From assembly GCF_010093135.1 (NCBI RefSeq), contig NZ_PDWK01000004.1, positions 1 through 64,000 of the forward strand: a stretch of DNA of 64,000 bases. Direction: 5' to 3'. Below the pieces are notes generated by a model. That model was not told the origin of the DNA and searched no databases. It saw only the letters and a program-made list of their open reading frames with translations. The DNA comes from Pseudoxanthomonas taiwanensis (GTDB lineage: Bacteria > Pseudomonadota > Gammaproteobacteria > Xanthomonadales > Xanthomonadaceae). Of the stretch, positions 17,729 to 26,798 are shown one piece after another (the stretch's first letter is position 1; each line of letters opens with the position of its first letter). A program made the position numbers and the translations under genes.

Positions 17729-19647
17729 TGGGCGCCGACGCCACCGCACCGGAAGCGGCCGGCGGCCTGGCCGCGCGGCTGCGCCAGCACGAGGCGCGCC
17801 CGCTGCTGCGCCTGATCACCTGCGGCAGCGTGGACGACGGCAAGAGCACCCTGATCGGGCGTCTGCTGTACGAGACCGGCCGGGTGCCCGAGGACCAGCT
17901 GGCCGCGCTGCGGGCCGACAGCCGCCGCCATGGCACCCAGGGCGGGCGCATCGACTACGCGCTGCTGCTGGACGGGCTGTCCGCCGAGCGCGAGCAGGGC
18001 ATCACCATCGACGTGGCCTACCGCTACTTCGACACCGAGCGGCGCAAGTTCATCGTCGCCGACTGCCCCGGCCACGAGCAGTACACCCGCAACATGGCCA
18101 CCGGCGCCTCCACCGCCGACCTGGCGGTGGTGCTGGTGGACGCGCGCAAGGGCCTGCTGCCGCAGACCCGCCGGCACAGCTACATCGTCTCGCTGCTGGG
18201 CATCGGCCACGTGGTGCTGGCGGTCAACAAGATGGACCTGGTCGGTTACGACCAGGCCACCTTCGAGGCCATCGCCACCGGTTACCGCGCGCTGGCCGCG
18301 CAGCTGGGCATCCCGCACGTCCAGGCCATCCCGCTGTCGGCGCTGGAGGGCGACAATCTGCTTGCACGCTCGCCCAACACGCCCTGGTACGACGGTCCGG
18401 CGCTGCTGGAGCACCTGGAGTCGGTGGAGGCGGGCGGCGCCGCGGACGCCGGCCCGCGGCGCCTGCCGGTGCAGGGGGTCAACCGCCCGCACCAGGACTT
18501 CCGCGGCTTCGCCGGCACCATCGCCGCCGGCAGCGTGGCCCCGGGCGACGAGGTGGTGGTGCTGCCCTCCGGCCGGCGCTCGCGGGTGGCCGCGGTGCTG
18601 GGGCCGGACGGCCCGCTGCCGCGCGCCCGTGCCGGCCAGGCGGTGACCCTGACCCTGGCCGACGAGATCGACGTGGGCCGCGGCGACGCGCTCGCCGCCG
18701 CCGGCGACCCGCCGCAGGTGGCCGACCAGTTCGCCGCGCACGTGCTGTGGATGGGCGAGGCGCCGCTGCTGCCCGGCCGGCCGTACTGGCTGAAGATCGG
18801 CACCCGCACCGTGGCCGCCAGCATCAGCGAGATCAAGCACCGGGTGGACGTGGACACCCAGGAGCGGCTGGCGGCCAAGCGCCTGGAGCTGAACGAGGTC
18901 GGCTACTGCAACCTGGCGCTGGAGGCGCCGGTGGCCTTCGCCCCGTACCGGGAGAACCGCACCCTGGGCGGCTTCATCCTGATCGACCGGCAGAGCCACG
19001 ACACCGTCGGCGCCGGCACCCTGGACTTCGCCCTGCGCCGGGCCAGCAACGTGCACTGGCAGCACCTGGACGTGGACCGGGCCGCGCGCGCCCGGCTCAA
19101 GGGACAGGTGCCGAAGGTGGTGTGGTTCACCGGCCTGTCCGGCGCCGGCAAGTCCACCCTGGCCAACCTGGTGGACAGGCGCCTGCACGCGATGGGCTAC
19201 CACACCTTCGTGCTGGACGGCGACAACGTGCGCCACGGCCTGAACCGCGACCTGGGCTTCACCGACGAGGACCGGGTGGAGAACATCCGCCGCGTGGCCG
19301 AGGTGGCCCGGCTGATGACCGACGCCGGCCTGATCGTGCTGGTCAGCTTCATTTCCCCGTTCCGGGCCGAGCGCCGGATGGCGCGGGAGCGCTTCGCCCC
19401 CGGCGAGTTCATCGAGGTCTTCGTGGACGTGCCGCTGGAGGTGGCCGAGGCGCGCGACGCCAAGGGCCTGTACCGCAAGGCCCGCGCCGGCCTGATCCCC
19501 AACTTCACCGGCATCAGCTCCCCCTACGAGCCGCCGGAGCGGCCGGAGCTGCACCTGGACGCCACCGCCCCGCCGGAGGCGCTGGTGGAGCAGGTCCTGG
19601 CGGCCCTGGACCTGGACGGACACGGCGGCGTCACGCCTCCCGCCTGA
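17728..19647 (+). CDS. cysNC: Bifunctional sulfate adenylyltransferase subunit 1 / APS kinase
   Basis: A 639-residue fusion. The N-terminal part (about 1-450) is the CysN GTPase that drives ATP sulfurylase, with GSVDDGKST (G1), [33 protein letters not shown] (G3) and NKMDLVGY (G4). It is followed by EF-Tu-like beta-barrel domains. The C-terminal part (about 460-639) is APS kinase, with P-loop GLSGAGKST near 469, [16 protein letters not shown] and the LYRKARAG lid, converting APS to PAPS. Fusion of both steps is common in Xanthomonads and matches the PAPS-type CysH in the neighbouring operon. Confidence 0.97.
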   Translation: MGADATAPEAAGGLAARLRQHEARPLLRLITCGSVDDGKSTLIGRLLYETGRVPEDQLAALRADSRRHGTQGGRIDYALLLDGLSAEREQGITIDVAYRYFDTERRKFIVADCPGHEQYTRNMATGASTADLAVVLVDARKGLLPQTRRHSYIVSLLGIGHVVLAVNKMDLVGYDQATFEAIATGYRALAAQLGIPHVQAIPLSALEGDNLLARSPNTPWYDGPALLEHLESVEAGGAADAGPRRLPVQGVNRPHQDFRGFAGTIAAGSVAPGDEVVVLPSGRRSRVAAVLGPDGPLPRARAGQAVTLTLADEIDVGRGDALAAAGDPPQVADQFAAHVLWMGEAPLLPGRPYWLKIGTRTVAASISEIKHRVDVDTQERLAAKRLELNEVGYCNLALEAPVAFAPYRENRTLGGFILIDRQSHDTVGAGTLDFALRRASNVHWQHLDVDRAARARLKGQVPKVVWFTGLSGAGKSTLANLVDRRLHAMGYHTFVLDGDNVRHGLNRDLGFTDEDRVENIRRVAEVARLMTDAGLIVLVSFISPFRAERRMARERFAPGEFIEVFVDVPLEVAEARDAKGLYRKARAGLIPNFTGISSPYEPPERPELHLDATAPPEALVEQVLAALDLDGHGGVTPPA

Positions 19648-19744
19648 CCCTGCGACCATGCGCCGGCGTTTGCCGGGCTTGGTCCCGCCCCCGTGCGGCG
19701 GCGCATGTCAACCATCGGCACATCCGGGCGCCGGCGGCCCCGGC

Positions 19745-19750
19745 TAGACT
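19745..19750 (+). promoter_or_regulatory. Candidate -10 box for the RND efflux operon
   Basis: TAGACT, 37 bp before the ATG of the membrane-fusion protein, in the 139-bp gap after cysNC. No clear -35 hexamer is present. Confidence 0.35.
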
Positions 19751-19786
19751 CGGTGGTTTGTCATGGTTGCAGTCCCGAGGGTTTCG

Positions 19787-20845
19787 ATGTCGTCACGTTT
19801 CCTGGCCATGGGCGCGGTCCTGGCGGCCGCCATCGCGGTTGCCGCATGCAGCCGCGAGGCGTCCGGCCCGCGGGCCCCGTCCGCGGTGACGGTCACCACC
19901 CGGACCGTGCAGCCGGTGGCCTGGAGCGACACGGTGCAGGCCCTGGGCACGGCCCGCGCCCGGGAGTCGGTGGAGCTGACCGCCAAGGTCAGCGAGATCG
20001 TCGAGCAGGTGCACTTCGAGAGCGGCCAGCAGGTGCGCGCCGGCCAGCCGCTGGTGACCCTGCGCGGCGAGGCCCAGGAGGCCGCGCTGCGCGAGGCCCA
20101 GGCCGCCTATGAGGAGGCCGAGCAGCAGCTGCGCCGGCTGGAGGGCCTGGCCGCCCAGCAGCTGGTCTCGCGCCAGACCCTGGACACCCAGCGCGCCACC
20201 CGTGACGCCGCCGCCGCGCGCGTGCGGCAGATGCAGTCGGACATCCGCGACCGTCACGTGCGCGCCCCGTTCGACGGCGTGCTGGGCATCCGCCGGATCA
20301 GCCCCGGTGCGCTGCTGACCCCCTCCACGGTGATCGCCACCCTGGACGACATCTCGCGCATGTACGTGGACTTCCAGGTGCCGGAGACGGCGCTGGCGGC
20401 CATGGTCCCGGGCGCGCGGGTGGTGGCCACCGCCGCGGCCTGGCCGGACCGGGAATTCAGCGGCGTGGTCGAGACCGTGGACGCACGGGTGGACCCGGAA
20501 ACGCGCGCGGTCACCGTGCGCGCGGTGTTCGACAACCCCGAACGCCTGCTGCGCCCGGGCATGCTGCTGCAAGTGCACCTGTTCCGGCCCGAGCGCCAGG
20601 CCCTGGTGGTGCCGGAGATCGCGGTGACCCAGATGGGCCGCGACTCCTACGTGTACCGCGTGGACGCCGAGGACAGGGTGCAGCAGGTGCCGGTGCGCAC
20701 CGGCGTGCGCCGCGACGGCCAGGTGGAGATCGTGGAGGGCCTGGCCGCCGGCGACCGCATCGTGGTCCACGGCACCGGCAAGGTGCGTCCCGGGATGAAG
20801 GTGGCCGAGGCCCAGGCCGGGGCCCCGGCGGCGGCGCGGGACTGA
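19787..20845 (+). CDS. RND efflux periplasmic adaptor (membrane fusion) lipoprotein
   Basis: A 352-residue HlyD/AcrA-type adaptor. The N-terminus is a lipoprotein signal, with lipobox VAAC ending at Cys21. Then come the barrel-sandwich hybrid halves (VEQVHFESGQQVRAGQPLVTL and DRHVRAPFDGVLGIRRISPGAL), with a helical hairpin between them (about 80-140). Beta-barrel and membrane-proximal domains follow (RLLRPGMLLQVHLF). It would bridge the inner-membrane pump encoded 4 bp downstream to an outer-membrane channel. ATG 19787 is chosen because it places the lipobox correctly; ATG 19763 would add eight residues. The substrate is unknown. Confidence 0.93.
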   Translation: MSSRFLAMGAVLAAAIAVAACSREASGPRAPSAVTVTTRTVQPVAWSDTVQALGTARARESVELTAKVSEIVEQVHFESGQQVRAGQPLVTLRGEAQEAALREAQAAYEEAEQQLRRLEGLAAQQLVSRQTLDTQRATRDAAAARVRQMQSDIRDRHVRAPFDGVLGIRRISPGALLTPSTVIATLDDISRMYVDFQVPETALAAMVPGARVVATAAAWPDREFSGVVETVDARVDPETRAVTVRAVFDNPERLLRPGMLLQVHLFRPERQALVVPEIAVTQMGRDSYVYRVDAEDRVQQVPVRTGVRRDGQVEIVEGLAAGDRIVVHGTGKVRPGMKVAEAQAGAPAAARD

Positions 20846-20849
20846 AGCC

Positions 20850-23800
20850 ATGAAGCTGTCCGACCTGTCGATCCGGCGGCCGGTGCTGGCCGTGGTGATC
20901 AGCCTGCTGCTGATCGTGCTGGGCGTGATGTCGTTCACCCGGCTGACCCTGCGCGAGCTGCCCAACATCGACCCGCCCATCGTCTCGGTGCAGGTCAGAT
21001 ACCCGGGCGCCTCGGCGGCGGTGGTGGAGACCCGCATCACCCAGATCCTCGAGGACGCGCTGTCGGGCATCGAGGGCATCAACACCATCCAGTCGCAGAG
21101 CCGCAACGGCCGCGCCGACGTCACCATCGAGTTCCGCCTGACCCGCGACATCGAGGCCGCGGCCAACGACGTGCGCGACCGTGTCAGCCGGGTGATGGAC
21201 CGCCTGCCCGACGAGGCCGACCCGCCCGAGGTGGCCAAGGTCGAGGCCGACGCCGACGTCATCCTCTGGCTCAACATGCGCTCCACCACCATGGACACGC
21301 TGGAGCTGACCGATTACGCCGAGCGCTACGTGGTGGACCGGCTGTCCTCGCTGGATGGCGTGGCCCGCGTGCAGCTGGGCGGCAGCCAGCGCTATGCCAT
21401 GCGCATCTGGCTGGACCGCGACGCCATGGCCGCGCGCGGCATCACCGCCAGCGACGTGGAGGCGGCCCTGCGCGCGGAGAACGTCGAGCTGCCGGCCGGC
21501 CGCCTCGAGTCGGAGGCGCGCGACTTCACCCTGCGCGTGGAGCGCGGCTACCGCAGCGCCGAGCAGTTCGCCCAGCTGCCGATCCGCAAGGGCGCGGACG
21601 GCTACGTGGTGCGCCTGGGCGACGTGGCCACCGTCGAGCTGGGCCCGGAGGAGCGCCGTTCCTACCTGCGTAGCAACGGCGTACCCAACGTCGGCCTGGG
21701 CATCGTCCGCACCTCCACCGCCAACGCCCTGGACGTGGTCCGCGCCGCGCGCGCCGAGGCCGAGCGCATCCAGCAGTCGTTGCCGGAGGGCACCGACATC
21801 TTCGTGGCCTACGACAGCACGGTGTTCATCGACGCCTCGATCAAGCGCGTGTACTGGACCCTGGTCGAGGCCATCGTGCTGGTGGTGGCGGTGATCTGGC
21901 TGTTCCTGGGCAGCCTGCGCGCGGCGCTGATCCCGGCGGTGACCGTGCCGGTGTGCGTGATCGCCGCGTTCATGGGCCTGTACGCGTTCGACTTCTCCAT
22001 CAACCTGCTCACCCTGCTGGCCCTGGTGCTGTGCATCGGCCTGGTGGTGGACGACGCCATCGTGGTGCTGGAGAACGTGCAGCGGCGCGCCGACCTGGGC
22101 GAGCCGCCGCTGGTGGCCGCGCGCCGCGGCACCGCGCAGGTGGCCTTCGCGGTGATCGCCACCACCGCGGTGCTGGTGGCGGTGTTCCTGCCGGTGGGCT
22201 TCATGGAGGGCAACACCGGCCGCCTGTTCCGCGAGCTGTCGGTGGCCCTGGCCACCGCGGTGGCGCTGTCGGCGTTCGTGGCCCTGACCCTGACTCCGAT
22301 GATGTGCTCCAAGCTGGTGCGCCCGCACGCGCGCCAGTCCGGCTTCAACGCCTGGATGAACCGCCAGCTCGCGCGCCTGAGTGCCGGCTACGGGCGCCAG
22401 GTGGCGCGCCTGGTGGCACTGCCGCCACGGCGCGTGCTGCTGATGGTGGTGCTGGCCATGGCGGCGTGCCTGGCGCTGACCGCGCTGCTGTTCTGGAAGG
22501 TGCCCAGCGAGCTGGCCCCGGCCGAGGACCGTGGCCGCTTCTTCGTGATGGTGGACGCGCCCGAGGGTGCCGGCTTCGACTACACCGTCGAGCAGCTCCA
22601 GCAGGTCGAGAGCATCATCGCCGCGCACACCGGCGAGGACCAGCCGATCCAGCGCGCCAATTCGCGGGCCCCGCGCGGCTGGGGCGGCGGCGAGGAGATG
22701 CACACCGCTCAGGTGGTGGTGTTCATGCAGGACTGGCGCGAGCGCACGGTCAGCACCGAGGAGGTGGCTGCGCAGCTGCGCCGCGAGTTCGCCCGGCTGC
22801 CGGGCGTGCAGGCGCGCGTGAACCTGCCCGGCGGCCTGGTCGGCAGCCGCGGCCAGCGCTACCAGCTGGTGCTGGGCGGCCCGGACTACGAGGAGCTGGT
22901 GCAGTGGCGCGACCGCATGCTGGCGCGCATCGCCGAGAACCCGGGCCTGGTGGACATCGACACCGACTACAAGGAGACCCGCCCGCAGATGCGCGTGGTC
23001 ATCGACCGCCAGCGCGCGGCCGACCTGGGCGTGTCGGTGCAGGAGATCGGCCGCACCCTGGAGACCATGATGGGCTCGCGCCGGGTGACCACCTTCGTGG
23101 ACAACGGCGAGGAGTACGAGGTGATGGTGCAGGCCGGGCGTGAGCGCCGCGCCTCGCCGGCCGACCTTGCCAACACCTACGTGCGCGGCCGCGGCGGCGC
23201 GCTGGTGCCGCTGTCCAACCTGGTGACCCTGACCGAGATCGCCGAGCCGGGCACCTTCAACCGCTTCAACCGCCTGCGCGCCATCACCATCAGCGGCGGC
23301 CTGGCGCCCGGCTACACCATGGGCGAGGCGCTGGCCTGGACCCGCCAGGTGGCGGCCGAGGAGCTGCCGGACTACGCGCAGATCGACTGGAAGGGCGAGT
23401 CGCGCGAGTACCAGGAGGCCGGTGGCGCGATCGTGGTGACCTTCACCCTGGCGCTGCTGGTGGTGTACCTGGTGCTGGCCGCACAGTTCGAGAGCTTCAT
23501 CCACCCGTTCGTGATCATGCTCACCGTGCCGCTGGCGGTGCTGGGCGCGCTGATCGGCCTGTGGGTGACCGGCGGCACGCTCAACCTGTTCAGCCAGATC
23601 GGCATCGTCATGCTGGTGGGCCTGGCGGCCAAGAACGGCATCCTGATCGTGGAGTTCGCCAACCAGCTGCGCGACGAGGGTCGCAGCGTGGTCGCGGCCA
23701 TCGCCGAGGCCTCGGCGGTGCGCCTGCGCCCGATCCTGATGACCGCCGCGGCCACGGTGATGGGCGCGGTGCCGCTGGTGGTGGCCGGCGGCCCCGGCTC

Positions 23801-23984
23801 GGCCAGCCGCGCGACCATCGGCGTGGTGGTGATCTTCGGCGTCAGCTTCGCCACGCTGCTGACCCTGTACGTGGTGCCGGCGTTCTACGCGCTGCTGGCG
23901 CCGTTCACCCGCTCGCCGGAGGCGGTGGCGCGCGAGCTGGAGGCGCTGGAGCGGCAGACCCCGCCGGTGGGCGGCCATGGCTGA
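20850..23984 (+). CDS. RND efflux pump, inner-membrane transporter (HAE-1/MdtB-like)
   Basis: A 1044-residue proton-driven exporter with the RND layout of twelve transmembrane helices and two large periplasmic loops. Clear signatures are the N-terminal LSIRRPVLAVVISLLL, LRELPNIDPP and YPGASAAVVE, with GLVVDDAIVVLENVQRR in TM4 holding the two essential aspartates. IGIVMLVGLAAKNGILIVEFANQ is the matching repeat in the second half. Sequence style is closest to broad-spectrum multidrug pumps of the MdtB/MexK/VmeI type rather than metal pumps. No outer-membrane TolC-type gene follows, so a shared channel must be used. Confidence 0.95.
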   Translation: MKLSDLSIRRPVLAVVISLLLIVLGVMSFTRLTLRELPNIDPPIVSVQVRYPGASAAVVETRITQILEDALSGIEGINTIQSQSRNGRADVTIEFRLTRDIEAAANDVRDRVSRVMDRLPDEADPPEVAKVEADADVILWLNMRSTTMDTLELTDYAERYVVDRLSSLDGVARVQLGGSQRYAMRIWLDRDAMAARGITASDVEAALRAENVELPAGRLESEARDFTLRVERGYRSAEQFAQLPIRKGADGYVVRLGDVATVELGPEERRSYLRSNGVPNVGLGIVRTSTANALDVVRAARAEAERIQQSLPEGTDIFVAYDSTVFIDASIKRVYWTLVEAIVLVVAVIWLFLGSLRAALIPAVTVPVCVIAAFMGLYAFDFSINLLTLLALVLCIGLVVDDAIVVLENVQRRADLGEPPLVAARRGTAQVAFAVIATTAVLVAVFLPVGFMEGNTGRLFRELSVALATAVALSAFVALTLTPMMCSKLVRPHARQSGFNAWMNRQLARLSAGYGRQVARLVALPPRRVLLMVVLAMAACLALTALLFWKVPSELAPAEDRGRFFVMVDAPEGAGFDYTVEQLQQVESIIAAHTGEDQPIQRANSRAPRGWGGGEEMHTAQVVVFMQDWRERTVSTEEVAAQLRREFARLPGVQARVNLPGGLVGSRGQRYQLVLGGPDYEELVQWRDRMLARIAENPGLVDIDTDYKETRPQMRVVIDRQRAADLGVSVQEIGRTLETMMGSRRVTTFVDNGEEYEVMVQAGRERRASPADLANTYVRGRGGALVPLSNLVTLTEIAEPGTFNRFNRLRAITISGGLAPGYTMGEALAWTRQVAAEELPDYAQIDWKGESREYQEAGGAIVVTFTLALLVVYLVLAAQFESFIHPFVIMLTVPLAVLGALIGLWVTGGTLNLFSQIGIVMLVGLAAKNGILIVEFANQLRDEGRSVVAAIAEASAVRLRPILMTAAATVMGAVPLVVAGGPGSASRATIGVVVIFGVSFATLLTLYVVPAFYALLAPFTRSPEAVARELEALERQTPPVGGHG

Positions 23985-24274
23985 GGCGGGGTGCCCGGAC
24001 GCGGTTCGGCGGCAGGGCCCCGGCTTCGTCCCGCGCCGCCGGCGGCGGGCAGCCTGGCGGCACCGTGCTGGACGGCCCCCGGCCCCAGCCCGGGTGCCGC
24101 CGAAGAACGGTTTCCGGAGGAGGGCGTGCGGTGCGCCGTGCCGGGATGGACGGCACGCACGACGTGCGCCTGTTCGGCCGCCCGCGGGGCGGAACGCGGG
24201 TTTTCCGCCGCCGGCCAATTGGTAGAGAATCGGACCGCCCCGCCGCGGGGCGTTTTCATCATCTGGGGGAGCCA
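23985..24274 (+). other. 290-bp intergenic region before the AGCS symporter
   Basis: No supported gene. GC-rich and without clear promoter hexamers, except a weak TAGAGAAT at 24223-24230. It ends in a hairpin with a T-run just ahead of the next start codon (listed separately). Confidence 0.5.
24235..24256 (+). terminator. Hairpin plus T-run directly upstream of the AGCS start
   Basis: CGCCCC / GGGGCG stem (24236-24241 and 24247-24252) with a 5-base loop, followed at once by TTTT. It looks like an intrinsic terminator for the RND operon. However, it lies only 19 bp before the next start codon, so it may instead be a leader attenuator or a ribosome-site element. Confidence 0.45.
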
Positions 24275-25780
24275 GTGCAATCCATCATCAATGCCATCAA
24301 CGGCATCATCTGGAGCGATGCCCTGATCGCGCTGTGCCTTGGCGCCGGCCTGTGGTTTTCCTTCCGCACCCGCTTCATGCAGGTGCGCGGCTTCCCCGAG
24401 ATGTGCAGGCTGACCGTCGGCGGGCAGAAGTCCGAGGCCGGCGTGTCCTCGTTCCAGGCCCTGGCCATCTCCATGGCCGGGCGCATGGGCATCGGCAACA
24501 TCGCCGGCGTGGCCACCGCCATCGGCTACGGCGGCCCGGGCGCGGTGTTCTGGATGTGGGTGATGGGCCTGCTGGGCGCCTCCACCTCCTACGTCGAGTG
24601 TACCCTGGCGCAGATCTACAAGGAGAAGGACGCCGAGGGCCGCTACCGCGGCGGCCCGGCCTACTACATCGAGAAGGCCATGGGCCTGAAGGCCTACGCC
24701 ATGGTCTTCGCGGTAGCCACCATCGTCGCCGCCGGCTTCCTGATGCCGGGCGTGCAGGCCAATGCCATCGCCGACAGCGCCAGCAACGTCCTGTGCGGCA
24801 GCCAGGCCGCGCTGTGCGATTCGCTGGGCGGCACGCCCTGGCTGAAGCTGTGGGTCGGCCTGGCCGTGGCCGGCCTGCTGGCACTGATCATCTTCGGCGG
24901 CATCAAGCGCATCGCCGCCTTCGCCGAGCTGGTGGTGCCGTTCATGGCCGCCGCCTTCATCCTGATGGCGGTGCTGGTGATGCTGTTCAACCTGGAGAAG
25001 GTGCCGCGCATGTTCGCCGACATCTTCTCCAGCGCCTTCGGCGCGCACGCCGCCTTCGGCGCGATCATCGGCCAGGCCGTGGCCTGGGGCGTCAAGCGCG
25101 GCGTCTACGCCAACGAGGCCGGCCAGGGTACCGGCCCGCACGCGGCCGCCGCCGCCGAGGTCTCGCACCCGGCCAAGCAGGGCTTCGTGCAGGCCTTCGC
25201 CATCTACTTCGACACCATGCTGGTGTGCACCTCCACCGCCTTCCTGCTGCTGTCCACCGGCATGTACAACACCTTCCGCGTGGTGGTCGAGGACGGCGCC
25301 GAGAAGCTGGAGGCGGTGGTGACCGGCGTGCCGGGCCTGCTGCCCTCCGAGGGTGCGCAGTTCGCCCAGGCCGCGGTCGAGTCGGTGCTGCCGGGCTGGG
25401 GCGCGGGCTTCGTGGCGCTGGCGCTGTTCTTCTTCGCCTTCACCACGATCATGGCCTACTACTACATGGCCGAGACCAACCTCACCTACCTGGCCGGCGT
25501 GCGCAAGACGCATCCGCTGGCGACCTTCCTGCTGCGCGTCGGCATCATCGGCATGGTCGTGTTCGGCGCCTACCACAACGCCGCCACGGCCTGGACCCTG
25601 GGCGACATCGGCGTGGGCGTGATGGCCTGGCTCAACATCATCGCCATCCTGATCCTGCAGAAGCCGGCGCTGCTGGCCCTGCGTGACTACGAGCGGCAGA
25701 AGAAGCTGGGCGTGGACCCGGTGTTCGATCCGGACGCGCTGGGCATCCGCAACGCCGACTTCTGGAAGCGGCAGGGCTGA
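24275..25780 (+). CDS. Alanine/glycine:cation symporter (AGCS family)
   Basis: A 501-residue inner-membrane Na+ (or H+) coupled amino-acid importer with about 11 hydrophobic helices. The family signature AISMAGRMGIGNIAGVATAIGYGGPGAVFWMW is clear near 75-105, as are GIKRIAAFAELVVPFMA and the GVKRGVYANEAGQGTGPHAAAAAEVSHP block. The start is a GTG at 24275, supported by the strong ribosome-binding site GGGGGA eight bases upstream (24264-24270); the open frame before it is not coding. The next gene begins 1 bp after the stop. Confidence 0.94.
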   Translation: MQSIINAINGIIWSDALIALCLGAGLWFSFRTRFMQVRGFPEMCRLTVGGQKSEAGVSSFQALAISMAGRMGIGNIAGVATAIGYGGPGAVFWMWVMGLLGASTSYVECTLAQIYKEKDAEGRYRGGPAYYIEKAMGLKAYAMVFAVATIVAAGFLMPGVQANAIADSASNVLCGSQAALCDSLGGTPWLKLWVGLAVAGLLALIIFGGIKRIAAFAELVVPFMAAAFILMAVLVMLFNLEKVPRMFADIFSSAFGAHAAFGAIIGQAVAWGVKRGVYANEAGQGTGPHAAAAAEVSHPAKQGFVQAFAIYFDTMLVCTSTAFLLLSTGMYNTFRVVVEDGAEKLEAVVTGVPGLLPSEGAQFAQAAVESVLPGWGAGFVALALFFFAFTTIMAYYYMAETNLTYLAGVRKTHPLATFLLRVGIIGMVVFGAYHNAATAWTLGDIGVGVMAWLNIIAILILQKPALLALRDYERQKKLGVDPVFDPDALGIRNADFWKRQG

Positions 25781-25781
25781 G

Positions 25782-26606
25782 ATGGCCGCCGGGGAGCGCC
25801 GCATGCCGCCCCGTGGCGGGACCGGCGGCGCCCCGCGGCGGGCGTCCCCGCCGCCGCGCCCGCCGGCCGCGCGCACTGAGGAGGTGCGCCTGTACGGCCT
25901 GAACGCGGTGCGCGCGGTGTTCGAGCGCCGCCCGCAGGCCATCCGCAAGCTGTACCTGGCCGAGGCGCGCATCCCCGCGCTCAAGCCGCTGCTGGCCTGG
26001 TGCGTGCGCCAGCGGGTGGGCTACCGTGTGGTGGACACGCAGGACCTGGACCGGCTGGCCGGCAGCACCCACCACGAGGGCGTGGTGGCCGACGTGCTCA
26101 GGTCGGCGCCGCTGCCGCTGCAGGCCTGGCTGCAGGCGCTGCCGGCCGGACCGGCACTGGCGATATGGCTGGACGGCGTGGGCAACCCGCACAACTTCGG
26201 CGCCATCCTGCGCTCGGCCGCGCACTTCGGCGCGGCGGTGCTGTTGCCGCCGCAGTCCGCCCTGGCCGTGTCCGGCGCCGCCGCGCGCGCGGCCGAGGGC
26301 GGCGCCGAGGCGGCGCCGCTGGTGCGCCTGGACGAGGTGGCCGTTGCGCTGGCGCGGCTGCGCCGGGCCGGCTTCAGCCGGGCGGCGACGGTGGTGCGCG
26401 AGGGCGCGGACCTGTTCGCCACGCCGCTGCCGGCGCGGCTGGTGTACGTGATGGGCGCCGAGGGCGAGGGTATGGATCCGGCGCTGGCCGCGGCCTGCGA
26501 CCTGCGGCTTTCGATCCCGGGCACCGGTGCGGTGGAGAGCCTCAACGTGGCCGCCGCCACCGCGGTGTTCCTGGCGCAGTGGGCCGCGCGCGGGGACCGC
26601 CTGTAG
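25782..26606 (+). CDS. TrmH/SpoU-family RNA 2'-O-methyltransferase (YfiF-like)
   Basis: A 274-residue SPOUT-fold methyltransferase. A proline/arginine-rich N-terminal tail (1-35) precedes a substrate-binding domain (RLYGLNAVRAVFERRP...HHEGVVADV). The knotted catalytic domain follows, with motif 1 GNPHNFGAILRSAAHFG, motif 2 VYVMGAEGEGM and motif 3 IPGTGAVESLNVAAATAVFL. It would methylate a ribose in rRNA or tRNA using SAM; the target cannot be told from sequence. The basic tail resembles E. coli YfiF more than RlmB. It starts 1 bp after the symporter stop and is probably co-transcribed. Confidence 0.88.
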   Translation: MAAGERRMPPRGGTGGAPRRASPPPRPPAARTEEVRLYGLNAVRAVFERRPQAIRKLYLAEARIPALKPLLAWCVRQRVGYRVVDTQDLDRLAGSTHHEGVVADVLRSAPLPLQAWLQALPAGPALAIWLDGVGNPHNFGAILRSAAHFGAAVLLPPQSALAVSGAAARAAEGGAEAAPLVRLDEVAVALARLRRAGFSRAATVVREGADLFATPLPARLVYVMGAEGEGMDPALAAACDLRLSIPGTGAVESLNVAAATAVFLAQWAARGDRL

Positions 26607-26665
26607 GAGCCGCACCGGCGGCGACGCGACGGGGCATCCGGTCGCGTCGCCTGCCCCCGTATCGA
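26604..26665. repeat. REP-like palindromic element after the SpoU gene
   Basis: Starting at the stop codon, TAGGAGCCGCAC is followed by GCGACGCGACGGGGCATCCGG and then GTCGCGTCGCC. GGCGACGCGAC (26618-26628) pairs with GTCGCGTCGCC (26641-26651) around a GGGGCATCCG centre. TAGGAGC..C with a GCGAC palindrome is the layout of the abundant REP/STR-type repeats of Xanthomonadales. Only one copy is visible here. Confidence 0.5.
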
Positions 26666-26798
26666 TGGTGCGTGCGTGCCGCTCCGGTTGGGGTGGTGCT
26701 TGGCGCGGGCAGCGGATGCGGCGGCCGGGTCGCCGCGTACGTGCTGTCTGCAGGGGCGCAGTGCATGCCGGGCGCGCCGTCCGTGGCGCGCCGTGGGG

